Below, one piece after another: positions 8,390 to 18,334 of a stretch of 64,000 nucleotides of DNA. Origin of the DNA: Candidatus Pantoea haifensis (GTDB lineage: Bacteria; Pseudomonadota; Gammaproteobacteria; Enterobacterales; Enterobacteriaceae); contig JAGTWN010000004.1 of the NCBI GenBank assembly GCA_018842655.1, positions 2,232,001 to 2,296,000 on the forward strand. Reading direction: 5' to 3'. The translations under genes were made by a program, and so were the position numbers. Numbering within the stretch: the first letter of the stretch is position 1; each line of letters opens with the position of its first letter. The notes under the pieces were generated by a model that saw only the letters and a program-made list of their open reading frames with translations, searched no databases and was not told the DNA's origin.

Positions 8390-10126
8390 TCACGCCAGCG
8401 GCCACAGATGATCAATGATGAGCTGCACGGAGCGATTACCGCGAAACTCATTGATATCCAGTTTGAATGCCAGCTCAACGTGACGCACGCTGCTGTCTGG
8501 CCACAATGTGGTATCAATGTTAAAGGCGATACCGTCGATTAGCGGCCCTCCGCCTAAGGGTTCTACCATCACTTTTAAATGGCGTTCGCCCACTAAACGC
8601 TGCTGGAGCAGCTTGAATTTGCCGTCAAACGCAGGTTCAGGAAACGCCTGTCCCCACGGCCCCGCCTCACGCAACAACTCAGCCGTTTGCAATGAAAACT
8701 CTGATGGATGCAACGCGCCATCTGACCAGATAACGCCCTGTAACGCCTCGCCTTTCAACCACTCGCCCACTAATTCCGCGAAACGCTGTTGAAATTCGTT
8801 ATAGCGCGTCGCTTCGAGCGACAAACCGGCAGCCATGGCGTGACCACCAAATTTCAACATCATGCCGGGATAGAGCGTATCCAGCCGCTCCAGCGCATCG
8901 CGCAAATGCAGACCCGCAATTGAGCGTCCCGATCCTTTTAGCGTGCCGTCACCCGCAGGTGCAAAGGCGATCACCGGACGGTGAAAACGTTCTTTTAGCC
9001 GGGAAGCCAGAATGCCCACCACGCCCTGATGCCATTCAGGATGATAAAAGGCCAGCCCTAATGGCAGATCGGTTTGCTCGCGTTCCAGCTTCTGGCACAG
9101 CGCCAGCGCCTCGCTCTGCATACCCTGCTCAATCTCTTTGCGCGTTTGATTCAGCGCATCAAGTTCGCTGGCTAACATCCGTGCCTGGCTGAGATCGTCG
9201 GTCAGCAGTAGTGCGACGCCCACTGACATATCATCCAGCCGCCCGGCGGCATTAAGACGCGGCCCCAGCGCAAAACCAAGATCGCTGGCCACCAGCTGAC
9301 GCGCATCACGATTGGCAATTTCCAGCAGTGCGCGAATGCCCGGCCGGCATTTTCCCGCCCGAATGCGGCTTAATCCCTGCCAGACCAGGATGCGATTGTT
9401 AACATCCAGCGGCACCACATCGGCTACGGTGCCGAGCGCCACTAAATCGAGTAATCCTGCAAGATTAGGCTCTGTACGCGCTTCACCGAACCAGTGCTGT
9501 GTACGCAAATGCGCACGCAGCGCCAGCATCAGGTAAAACGCTACGCCGACGCCCGCCAGCGAACGTGACGGAAACTGGCACTCACTGAGATTGGGATTAA
9601 CGATCGCTGCGGCGTCCGGCAGCGTTTCACTCGGCAAATGATGGTCAGTAACCAACACCGGAATACCATACTGGCGCGCACATTCCACCCCCGCATGGGA
9701 TGAAATGCCGTTGTCTACGGTCAGGATAATTTCTGCACCCCGCGCCCGCGCCTGCTCAACCACTTCCGGGCTCAGGCCATAACCATCATCAAAACGGTTA
9801 GGGACTAAATATTGCACGTTGCCGCCGCCCATGCTGCGTAGCGCCAGTACCGTTAGCGCCGTACTGGTTGCGCCGTCAGCGTCAAAATCGCCCACCACCA
9901 TAATGCGGCGACCATCCTGTAAAGCCTGATGCAGCAAAGCGACGGCCTGATCAATGCCGGTCAGCGAGGTAAACGGCAGCAAATTTTTCGCGCCGCGTTC
10001 CAGCTCTGCAGCGTCGCATACGCCACGCTGCAGATAAAGACGCTTCAGTAACGGCGGTAAATCTGCCGGTAAATTGTCGTCAACGCAGATATCGCGGCGA
10101 CGCAATTCAACTTCTTTATTTAACAC
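8390..10126 (-). CDS. recJ: Single-strand-specific 5'-3' exonuclease RecJ
   Basis: RecJ degrades single-stranded DNA 5' to 3' in RecF-pathway recombination, mismatch and base-excision repair. 578 residues (E. coli 577). DHH-family motifs appear in order: VGDFDADGATS near 80, VDNGISSHAG near 140, VTDHHLPSE near 160 and LNAAGRLDDM near 290; the DHHA1 half has FGGHAMAAGLS near 460 with GKGSGRS-like LKGSGRSI. The start is GTG at 10124-10126, three bases after the dsbC stop, so translation is probably coupled to dsbC. Downstream, 8200-8389 before prfB holds no recognisable gene. Confidence 0.96.
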   Translation of the reverse strand: MLNKEVELRRRDICVDDNLPADLPPLLKRLYLQRGVCDAAELERGAKNLLPFTSLTGIDQAVALLHQALQDGRRIMVVGDFDADGATSTALTVLALRSMGGGNVQYLVPNRFDDGYGLSPEVVEQARARGAEIILTVDNGISSHAGVECARQYGIPVLVTDHHLPSETLPDAAAIVNPNLSECQFPSRSLAGVGVAFYLMLALRAHLRTQHWFGEARTEPNLAGLLDLVALGTVADVVPLDVNNRILVWQGLSRIRAGKCRPGIRALLEIANRDARQLVASDLGFALGPRLNAAGRLDDMSVGVALLLTDDLSQARMLASELDALNQTRKEIEQGMQSEALALCQKLEREQTDLPLGLAFYHPEWHQGVVGILASRLKERFHRPVIAFAPAGDGTLKGSGRSIAGLHLRDALERLDTLYPGMMLKFGGHAMAAGLSLEATRYNEFQQRFAELVGEWLKGEALQGVIWSDGALHPSEFSLQTAELLREAGPWGQAFPEPAFDGKFKLLQQRLVGERHLKVMVEPLGGGPLIDGIAFNIDTTLWPDSSVRHVELAFKLDINEFRGNRSVQLIIDHLWPLA

Positions 10127-10129
10127 CTG

Positions 10130-10843
10130 TTAACCACCACGCTTCTGATTATCCAGCACCTGTTTCAACGCCTTCGGATCTTGATAACCAGGGATCATCA
10201 TGCCGCTGTCGGTGAGAATGGCGGGTGTACCCTGAATGCCAAACAGAATGCCGAGTTTGTAGTGCTGATCGAGATCGATTTTGCAGGAATCTGGCGCGGC
10301 CATTTTTGGCGCATCGCCTTTCATTGCTTCATCAAAGGCTTTGTTACGATCTGCGCTACACCAGATCGCTTTCATGGCCGTTTCTACCTGACCATGTAGC
10401 CCTTCACGCGGGAACGCCAGATAGCGAACGGTAATACCCAGCGCGTTGTAATCAGCCATCTCTTCATGCAGTTTGCGGCAATAGCCGCAGGTGATGTCAG
10501 TGAAGATAGTCACAACGTGCTGCTCTTTGGGTGCTTTGTAGACAATCATCTGCGGCACCAGCGCATCCACTTTTTTATCCAGCAGCTTGTTGGTGACATT
10601 AACAGGCTGCGCACCACTTACGTCATACAGTGGCCCCTGGATCATATGCTTGCCATCTTCTGTTACGTACAAAACGCCGCTTTCGGTTAATACCGTTTTA
10701 AACCCTGGCAAGGGGGCGGGTTCAATCTCACCCTGTTGCAAGCCCAGTTTCTGTAAGGCTTGCTGAATTGCGCTGTCATCGGCCTGAGCCAGGCCAGAAA
10801 AGGAGCCAGCCAACAGGGCCAGCATAGCAAAATGCTTGTTCAT
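10130..10843 (-). CDS. dsbC: Periplasmic disulfide isomerase DsbC
   Basis: DsbC corrects wrong disulfide bonds in the periplasm and is kept reduced by DsbD. 237 residues: a cleavable signal peptide (LLAGSFSGLAQA, cut near residue 21), an N-terminal dimerisation domain, a linker, then a thioredoxin fold with the active site CGYC at C119-C122 and the cis-proline loop GTPAIL near residue 208. It lies between xerD and recJ in one minus-strand operon, as in E. coli. Start ATG at 10841-10843 has GGAAAAAG upstream. Confidence 0.97.
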   Translation of the reverse strand: MNKHFAMLALLAGSFSGLAQADDSAIQQALQKLGLQQGEIEPAPLPGFKTVLTESGVLYVTEDGKHMIQGPLYDVSGAQPVNVTNKLLDKKVDALVPQMIVYKAPKEQHVVTIFTDITCGYCRKLHEEMADYNALGITVRYLAFPREGLHGQVETAMKAIWCSADRNKAFDEAMKGDAPKMAAPDSCKIDLDQHYKLGILFGIQGTPAILTDSGMMIPGYQDPKALKQVLDNQKRGG

Positions 10844-10864
10844 CTTTTTCCTTGTTTCCGTCGG

Positions 10865-11758
10865 TTACGCTCGCGGATGATGCTGTTGATGTAACTGGCG
10901 CAGACGCTCTGTCGCGACGTGCGTATAAATTTGCGTGGTAGAGAGATCGCTATGACCCAGCAACATCTGTACGACACGTAAATCGGCACCGTGGTTCAGC
11001 AGATGCGTGGCAAAAGCATGACGTAGCACATGCGGCGACAGCTTTTCGCTGTCGATGCCCGCCAGCGTGGCATAGTGCTTAATGCGATGCCAGAAAGTTT
11101 GCCGCGTCATCTGCTGCGCCCGGTTGCTGGGGAACAACACATCCAGCGTTTGTCCATTCAACAACCATGGGCGACCCTGCTCCAGATAATGCTCGATCCA
11201 GTACACGGCTTCTTCACCTAAAGGCACCAGCCGCTCTTTATTGCCTTTACCGATGACGCGCACCACGCCCTGACGCAGGCTAATATCGCTCATGGTAAGC
11301 CCAACCAGTTCCGAAACGCGCAAGCCGGTGGCATAGAGTAGCTCCAGCATCGCTTTGTCACGCAGTTCAAGCGGAATGTCGGTGCTGGGTGCCTGCAATA
11401 AACTTTCAATTTGAGCTTCGCTGAGATCCTTCGGCAAACGCTGCGGCAGTTTTGGCGCGGCAAGCATTGCGCTGGGATCATCAGTGCGTAGTTTTTCGCG
11501 ATAAAGATACTGAAATATGCGCCGCATGCAGCTCAGCAAGCGCGCTGAGCTACTGGCCTTATAGCCGCCTTCCAGCCGTTCGGCGAGAAACTGTTGCAGA
11601 TCAAGCGCACTCAGGCTGAGCAGCGAGAGTTGATGATGCGCCAGCCAGCCGGTCAGCGTTTGTAGATCCTGACGATAGGAAGACAAGGTATTTTGCGCCA
11701 GATTACGTTCAATCCAGAGCGCATCAAGAAACTGTTCTGTCAGTTCACTGTCCTGCAC
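10865..11758 (-). CDS. xerD: Site-specific tyrosine recombinase XerD
   Basis: XerD works with XerC at the dif site to resolve chromosome dimers at division, under FtsK control. 297 residues. The N-terminal SAM-like core-binding domain ([19 protein letters not shown]) is followed by the catalytic domain with Arg in [33 protein letters not shown] and the nucleophile Tyr in QIYTHV. I chose GTG at 11756-11758 because GGAG lies 6 bases upstream and it gives the E. coli length; a longer frame reaches 11842. First gene of xerD-dsbC-recJ-prfB-lysS; diverges from fldB. Confidence 0.96.
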   Translation of the reverse strand: MQDSELTEQFLDALWIERNLAQNTLSSYRQDLQTLTGWLAHHQLSLLSLSALDLQQFLAERLEGGYKASSSARLLSCMRRIFQYLYREKLRTDDPSAMLAAPKLPQRLPKDLSEAQIESLLQAPSTDIPLELRDKAMLELLYATGLRVSELVGLTMSDISLRQGVVRVIGKGNKERLVPLGEEAVYWIEHYLEQGRPWLLNGQTLDVLFPSNRAQQMTRQTFWHRIKHYATLAGIDSEKLSPHVLRHAFATHLLNHGADLRVVQMLLGHSDLSTTQIYTHVATERLRQLHQQHHPRA

Positions 11759-11860
11759 GTTATCTCCACCGTTTGCTGTGAAATCGTGCTCATTATGCCT
11801 GATCCCAACCCATTTCTGATACAATTGCGCCAAAGTCAGCATTTACAGAGCATTATCTGC

Positions 11861-12379
11861 ATGAAGATCGGTATTTTTTACGGTTCCAGCACCTGTTACA
11901 CCGAAATCGTAGCGGAGAAAATTCGCGATTTTATTGGCGAAGAGTTAGTCACGCTACACAACGTGAAGGATGATGATCCCCGCCTGATGGAGCAATATGA
12001 TCTGCTGATTCTGGGTATTCCAACCTGGGATTTCGGTGAATTGCAGGAAGACTGGGAAGCGATCTGGCCTCAACTCCCTTCACTGAATTTGCGCGACAAA
12101 ATTGTGGCGCTGTACGGTATGGGCGATCAAATTGGCTATGGTGAATGGTTTCTCGATGCGTTAGGCATGCTGCATGATTTATTACAGCCGATGGGTGTGC
12201 GCTTTGTTGGTTACTGGCCGCTGGAGGGCTATGAATTTACCAGCCCTAAACCGCTAACCGCGGATGGCAAACAGTTTGTTGGCCTGGCGCTGGATGACGT
12301 CAATCAGTTCGATATCACGGATGAACGCGTTGAACAGTGGTGCGAACAGGTGTTAACCGAAACCGCTGAATTACTTTAA
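11861..12379 (+). CDS. fldB: Flavodoxin 2
   Basis: A small FMN electron carrier, 172 residues (E. coli FldB 173). The FMN phosphate loop is at the N-terminus ([10 protein letters not shown], residues 6-15), with the isoalloxazine-stacking loops [13 protein letters not shown] near 56-68 and [18 protein letters not shown] near 87-104. It takes electrons from ferredoxin/flavodoxin reductase; FldB is the stress-induced, SoxS-linked flavodoxin in E. coli. The ATG at 11861 gives the family N-terminus; an upstream extension to 11693 runs into xerD and is rejected. The 3' end overlaps ygfX convergently by 9 bp. Confidence 0.95.
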   Translation: MKIGIFYGSSTCYTEIVAEKIRDFIGEELVTLHNVKDDDPRLMEQYDLLILGIPTWDFGELQEDWEAIWPQLPSLNLRDKIVALYGMGDQIGYGEWFLDALGMLHDLLQPMGVRFVGYWPLEGYEFTSPKPLTADGKQFVGLALDDVNQFDITDERVEQWCEQVLTETAELL

Positions 12380-12787
12380 ATCAGCCTGTTCATTCAAACA
12401 GCAAGCACGCAGTGCTCGCCACTCGGCTTGCTGCATAGTGTCCTGCCATATCCACATGCGTCGCGTTTTTCCCTGCTCAGTTTTTCCGACCAGCAGTACC
12501 GCATTGGGTAGCCAGCGCAGTGGCTGCCGAAGTCGCCAGAGATCGCCCTGCCAGCGCCAGCACTGCTCGCTTTCACGCTGAAGCCAGCCGCACCGCTGCT
12601 TTAAACAGCGGTCATTGCGGCAGCTTTCCCACATCATCAATATCAACAGTGCGCCTTTAATCATCAGCGCGTATTCGGGCGCTGTGATTAATGCAACAGC
12701 AACCATCGCACCGCCTGCCGTAACGCCATGAATCAGACGTGCGCAGCGCGAAGGACGTAACTTACATTGCCACTGGGCCACGTTCAC
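12371..12787 (-). CDS. ygfX: YgfX (CptA) inner-membrane protein
   Basis: 138 residues with two neighbouring hydrophobic segments at about residues 20-36 and 38-54 and a soluble tail with many Trp residues ([28 protein letters not shown]), the YgfX pattern. In E. coli YgfX/CptA is described as a membrane toxin affecting MreB and FtsZ with SdhE/YgfY as partner, although that toxin-antitoxin role is debated. The start (GTG at 12785-12787) lies inside the end of sdhE, a 26-bp overlap indicating translational coupling. A GTG at 12781 is an alternative start. Confidence 0.88.
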   Translation of the reverse strand: MNVAQWQCKLRPSRCARLIHGVTAGGAMVAVALITAPEYALMIKGALLILMMWESCRNDRCLKQRCGWLQRESEQCWRWQGDLWRLRQPLRWLPNAVLLVGKTEQGKTRRMWIWQDTMQQAEWRALRACCLNEQADLK

Positions 12788-13028
12788 GGTTGCGCTGCTG
12801 AATGAGGTTTACCATGCGCTTAAGTTCCGGATCGGCCGGTTCGCCATGATTCATCATCCAGTTAAACAGATCGGGATCGTCACTTTTCAGTAATTCGATA
12901 AACACTTTTTTGTCAGTGTCATTCAGGGTGTCATATTCGTACTTGAAGAACGGCATAATAGCGACATCCAGTTCCAGCATACCGCGACGGCAGGCCCAGT
13001 GAATGCGCGATTTTTCATTAATATCCAT
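12762..13028 (-). CDS. sdhE: Succinate dehydrogenase flavinylation factor SdhE
   Basis: 88 residues. SdhE helps attach FAD covalently to SdhA (and FrdA). The defining RGxxE motif is present in [10 protein letters not shown] (residues 14-18), followed by the five-helix pattern and [15 protein letters not shown] at the end, nearly as in E. coli YgfY. Operon with ygfX, overlapping by 26 bp; diverges from ygfZ across about 225 bp that holds both promoters. Confidence 0.96.
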   Translation of the reverse strand: MDINEKSRIHWACRRGMLELDVAIMPFFKYEYDTLNDTDKKVFIELLKSDDPDLFNWMMNHGEPADPELKRMVNLIQQRNRERGPVAM

Positions 13029-13253
13029 GCGTCAGTTTCCACAGTTCAAACAGTGGCAGCTAGTTTAACCTGGATTACGTAACGCTGCAGGTACTCAGCG
13101 TGATGGTGCGCAGCGGGCCGCAGTTCACTACGATAAATTTCAGGGTTATCACGCGATTTGTGCGCCGTTTTCCGTAAACAGGTTGCAATGCCTCCCGGCT
13201 CTTTTAACATTGAAGACATTGTTTCGGATGAACCTTCAAATCAGGATAACTCC

Positions 13254-14240
13254 ATGCCTACGTTTACCTTACCGCCGCGCCAACCTGTGGCATCGTCTCG
13301 TCTGCCTCTTACCTTGATTTCGCTTGAGGCCTGGGCGCTGGTTTCTGTTTATGGTGCAGACAGCACCAGCTATTTGCAGGGTCAGTTAACGCTGGATGTA
13401 GCTGGAGTGGATGCCGCCCACCACTCACTTGCTGCGCACTGCGATGCAAAAGGCAAAATGTGGAGTAATTTACGCCTGTTCCATCGTGGCGAAGGTTATG
13501 CCTATTTAGTACGCCGTAACTTACGCGATACGCAATTACCGGAATTGAAAAAGTACGCTGTATTTTCAAAAGTCACGCTGGCTGCGGATGATAATGCCGT
13601 GCTGCTGGGCGTTGCCGGTTTCCAGGCACGCGCAGCACTGGCTAACCTGTTTGGGACGTTACCCAACAGTGAAACGCCAGTGGTTCAACAGGGCGAAACC
13701 ACTCTGCTGTGGCTGGAGAAACCAGCAGAGCGTTTCTTACTGGTAACCACACTGGAGCAGGCGCAGGCGCTGCAACAGAAGCTGGCAGACGATGCGCAAC
13801 TGAATGACAGCACGCAATGGCTGGCGCTGGATATCGAGGCGGGAGTGCCCGTGATTGACGCTGCGACCAGTGCGCAACTCATTCCGCAGGCGACAAATAT
13901 GCAGGCGTTAGATGCCATCAGCTTTAAGAAAGGGTGTTATACCGGCCAGGAAATGGTTGCCCGCGCGAAATACCGTGGTGCAAACAAGCGCGCACTTTAC
14001 TGGCTGGCGGGACAGGCGAGTCATGTGCCTGCTGCAAATGATTCACTGGAGCTACAAATGGGTGAACGCTGGCGTCGTACCGGTACCGTTCTGGCAGCCG
14101 TTCAGCTTGATGACGGCGTATGCTGGGTGCAGGTTGTGCTGAATAACGATCTTGAGCCGGATAGTGTGCTGCGCATTGAAGGTGACGAAGGTGGACACCT
14201 GACGATCCAGCCGCTGCCCTACTCGCTGGAAGAAAATTAA
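13254..14240 (+). CDS. ygfZ: tRNA-modifying/Fe-S cluster protein YgfZ
   Basis: A folate-binding protein related to GcvT, needed for assembly or repair of certain [4Fe-4S] enzymes such as MiaB. 328 residues. The invariant motif KGCYTGQE is present near residue 227 in [20 protein letters not shown], with the redox-active Cys. [15 protein letters not shown] near 65-80 matches the N-terminal domain. The ATG at 13254 has AGGAT upstream and matches the family N-terminus ([11 protein letters not shown]); a longer frame back to 13158 is rejected. Monocistronic, opposite to sdhE. Confidence 0.95.
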   Translation: MPTFTLPPRQPVASSRLPLTLISLEAWALVSVYGADSTSYLQGQLTLDVAGVDAAHHSLAAHCDAKGKMWSNLRLFHRGEGYAYLVRRNLRDTQLPELKKYAVFSKVTLAADDNAVLLGVAGFQARAALANLFGTLPNSETPVVQQGETTLLWLEKPAERFLLVTTLEQAQALQQKLADDAQLNDSTQWLALDIEAGVPVIDAATSAQLIPQATNMQALDAISFKKGCYTGQEMVARAKYRGANKRALYWLAGQASHVPAANDSLELQMGERWRRTGTVLAAVQLDDGVCWVQVVLNNDLEPDSVLRIEGDEGGHLTIQPLPYSLEEN

Positions 14241-14257
14241 TGTAGTTCTCTGCGCTC

Positions 14258-14286
14258 AACCCTCTCCCGGCTTACGGGAGAGGGTT
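14258..14286. repeat. Intergenic palindrome between ygfZ and yqfA
   Basis: Perfect 12-bp stem AACCCTCTCCCG / CGGGAGAGGGTT with loop GCTTA, between convergent ygfZ and yqfA. The core CCCGGCTTxCGGGAG recurs in a second palindrome at 45245-45288, so both look like members of one dispersed intergenic family. It may also act as a terminator; no T-tract follows. Confidence 0.6.
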
Positions 14287-14329
14287 AAGAGCGGCGTAAA
14301 CAAAACGCATAATTAGCAGTCGTTGGCTT

Positions 14330-14982
14330 TTACTTCACGTAGAAATAAATTGCACAGAAGTGACACACGCTGCCGCCAAGCACAAAACCGTGCCAGATCG
14401 CGTGATTAAACGGAATGCGGCGCGCCACGTAAAAAATGACGCCCAACGAATACACAATGCCACCCGCAGCCAGCAACCACACGCCGCCAGGCGACAATTT
14501 AACCGCTAACTGGTAAATCACAATCAGCGAAAGCCAGCCCATGATAAGGTAAGTCACCAGCGACAACACCTTGAAGCGGTGCGCGATGGTGAGCTTAAAA
14601 ATGATGCCTGCCAGCGCCAGGCTCCAGATCACAACCATCAATCCGGTTGCCAGCGGTGATTTCAAGCCCACCAGCAAAAATGGCGTGTAGGTTCCCGCAA
14701 TCAAAAGATAAATAGCGCAATGGTCGATTTTTTCAGCCAGGGCTTTGCCCGCTGATGCGGAATCGCATGGTAAAGCGTTGAGGCCAGGAACAGCAAAATC
14801 ATGCTGCCCCCGTACAGGCTATAGCTGGTAATTGCGGTAGCGCCAGCCCCCATTTCAATCGCCTGAGTTAGCAGTAATACCAGCCCAACGATGCCAAACA
14901 GGCACCCCAGGCCGTGGCTAATACTATTGGCAATTTCTTCTGCCAGTGAATAGCCTGGCATCCGTAAACGATTAGCAATCAT
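14330..14982 (-). pseudogene. yqfA: Hemolysin III family membrane protein YqfA; frame broken by one missing base
   Basis: Seven-helix membrane protein of the TrhA/hemolysin III (progestin-receptor-like) family. Conserved blocks: [13 protein letters not shown] near the start, [20 protein letters not shown], and [16 protein letters not shown] near the end with the metal-site histidines. After PWLKK the frame breaks in the T-run 14728-14733 (plus strand); one more base restores [22 protein letters not shown]. Repaired length is 217 residues (E. coli 219). Start at 14980-14982 follows AGGAAA. Its physiological role, possibly membrane homeostasis, is not settled in the literature. Confidence 0.87.
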
Positions 14983-15156
14983 AAAGCGGGTTTCCTGTGG
15001 GTAACGGCTGCATATTTTCTGTGCATCAGAGTAACCGCTAACGTTTTCAGTGTACACATGTACGCTGAAAATATTCTGTGAATCGTTGTTACAATCCACA
15101 GCGTCCCGGAATCTGATAAACTGCCAGCCGGTTCACTGTAGAATGAGCACTTTCTG

Positions 15157-15874
15157 ATGTTCTCGCACCGCGATCTCGCCAGCCTCAATGACCTGGAAAT
15201 GCAGGTCTATCAATTCATCATCAAACACCGCGAAAGTGTCAGCTATATGACCATCCGCGAACTGGCAGAACAGGCCGATGTCTCTACCACGACGGTTTTA
15301 CGCTTTTGCCGCAAAATGCGCTGTGATGGTTGGTCAGAATTTCGTATTCGCCTGCGTCTGGAACAGGAAAAACCCAGCCGCAAATGAATCAGTCTGGCGT
15401 GAATGAGATGCTGAGTTTTTTAAAAGTATTAATAACAGTGAGTTTGAACAGCTTATTGCCCAGGCGGCTCAACTTATTAATCAGGCCGAACGGGTGTTTT
15501 TTATTGGTGTAGGCACTTCAGGCAGCTTAGGAAAATATGGTGCACGCTTTTTCTCAAACGTTGGGAAATTCAGTCATGCGATTGACGATCCTTATTATCC
15601 GGTCAGCCCCAGCTTATATGAAAACGCGGTAGCCATTATTTTATCGGTATCGGGTGAAACTGAAGAAATTTTGCGCCTGGCAAGTCAGTTCAGTTTGCAT
15701 CACTGCAAAATCATCTCTGTCACCAATAACGAAAGCTGCTCGCTGGCAAAAATGAGCGATTTTACTGTTTGCTATCATGTGCCCATTATTCGCATGGCAG
15801 ATAATTCAGATATTACCACCCAGGTTCCTGTTACCTATATTCTCGAAGCGATAGGTCGCCAGCTAAATAAATAA
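15157..15874 (+). pseudogene. RpiR/MurR-family regulator; frame broken twice
   Basis: N-terminal RpiR helix-turn-helix (SYMTIRELAEQADVSTTTVL, residues 29-48) and C-terminal SIS sugar-phosphate domain (VFFIGVGTSGSLGKYGARFF; ILSVSGETEEILRLA; KIISVTNNESCSLA). The frame is lost twice: at the A-run 15368-15372 and at the T-run 15416-15421. Adding one base at each gives KTQPQMNQSGVNEML and SFFKSINNSEFEQLI and a continuous 239-residue protein. It lies directly upstream of bglA on the same strand, where E. coli has yqfB, so it probably senses a phosphorylated beta-glucoside and controls bglA. Both lesions look like homopolymer undercalls. Confidence 0.85.
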
Positions 15875-15973
15875 AACAACCTGTTTTTTTGATGTAACAG
15901 ATCACATCTATAACGCCTTGTTATATCGTGACTTTAAATAATGCTTTGCTACACTCAGGCGCAAAATGAATAA

Positions 15974-17434
<1,461 letters not shown>

Positions 17435-17439
17435 AACCA

Positions 17440-17470
17440 AACGCCGCAGTGAATCGCTGCGGCGTTACTG
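17440..17470. terminator. Terminator between bglA and ygfF
   Basis: AACGCCGCAG / CTGCGGCGTT, a 10-bp stem with a 7-base loop, followed by ACTGTTTT on the plus strand. Lies between the convergent bglA and ygfF stops. Confidence 0.75.
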
Positions 17471-17472
17471 TT

Positions 17473-18216
17473 TTAGCGTCCGCCTGCAGCATCAATAAAG
17501 CTGCCGGTGACATAGGACGCCGCATCGCTGGCTAACCAGACAATCGCTTCGGCAATCTCTTCTGCCTGCCCACCGCGCCCTAGTGGGATCGCACTGGCGA
17601 CACGATCAACCCTGCCCGGCTCGCCGCCATCGGCATGCATCCCGGTATAGATAAATCCAGGCCTTACGCTGTTGACGCGAATGCCCTGCTGCGCCACTTC
17701 CAGCGACAATCCTTTGGTTAACGTGTCCATTGCCCCCTTTGAGGCGGCGTAATCCACATATTCGCCTGGCGCGCCGATACGTGATGCAGCGGATGAGACA
17801 TTCACGATCGATCCGCCTTTGCCGCCATGATGCGTTCCCATACGCTTAACCGCTTCACGACAGCACAGAAAGGTGCCGGTCACGTTGGTTGCGAATACCT
17901 GCCGGATACGCGCAGCATCGAGTTGCTCGACACGACACTGCTGAAACAGGATCCCGGCATTATTAACCAGCACGGCTAAGGTGGCGTCTTCTTCATCTAA
18001 CCGGTGAAACATCGCCATCAGTTGCGCTTCATCCGCAATATCAGCCTGTATGGCAAAGGCTTCGCCACCCTGCCGCTGGATTTCTTCCACTACCTGCTGC
18101 GCTTCCGCTTCACGTTGCCGGTAATTTACCGCCACACGATAACCGTTGGCTGCCAGTAGCAACGCGGTAGCACGTCCGATACCACGGCTGGCGCCAGTCA
18201 CTAATGCGAGCTTCAT
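17473..18216 (-). CDS. ygfF: SDR-family oxidoreductase YgfF
   Basis: 247 residues, the same as E. coli YgfF. Classical short-chain dehydrogenase: nucleotide loop TGASRGIG (residues 7-14), NNAG near 88, catalytic Ser in VSSAAS, and YxxxK in YAASK near 159-163, followed by VRPGFIYTGM. Binds NAD(P)H; substrate unknown, annotated in E. coli as an uncharacterised sugar-alcohol-type dehydrogenase. The ATG at 18214-18216 has GGAGA 6 bases upstream; the frame extends to 18303 but only into the gcvP terminator. Confidence 0.93.
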   Translation of the reverse strand: MKLALVTGASRGIGRATALLLAANGYRVAVNYRQREAEAQQVVEEIQRQGGEAFAIQADIADEAQLMAMFHRLDEEDATLAVLVNNAGILFQQCRVEQLDAARIRQVFATNVTGTFLCCREAVKRMGTHHGGKGGSIVNVSSAASRIGAPGEYVDYAASKGAMDTLTKGLSLEVAQQGIRVNSVRPGFIYTGMHADGGEPGRVDRVASAIPLGRGGQAEEIAEAIVWLASDAASYVTGSFIDAAGGR

Positions 18217-18231
18217 GATTGTCTCCAAAGA

Positions 18232-18252
18232 AAGGGCCGCAAGCCGGCCCTT
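18232..18252 (-). terminator. Terminator of the gcvTHP operon
   Basis: Stem AAGGGCCG / CGGCCCTT with loop of 5, followed on the minus strand by TCTTT. It sits after gcvP and just before the ygfF ribosome site, so the two units are probably separated. Confidence 0.65.
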
Positions 18253-18334
18253 AAATTTCTTAACTATGCATACATTTACCCGAATACTTCGTGTCGCAGC
18301 CAACGCATCTGCGGCGCGAAGTATGATGGGTAAA

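Noticed and set aside
15894-15910. CRP site upstream of bglA
   Set aside because: The right half ATCACAT is good, but the left half is two bases out of register with the consensus.
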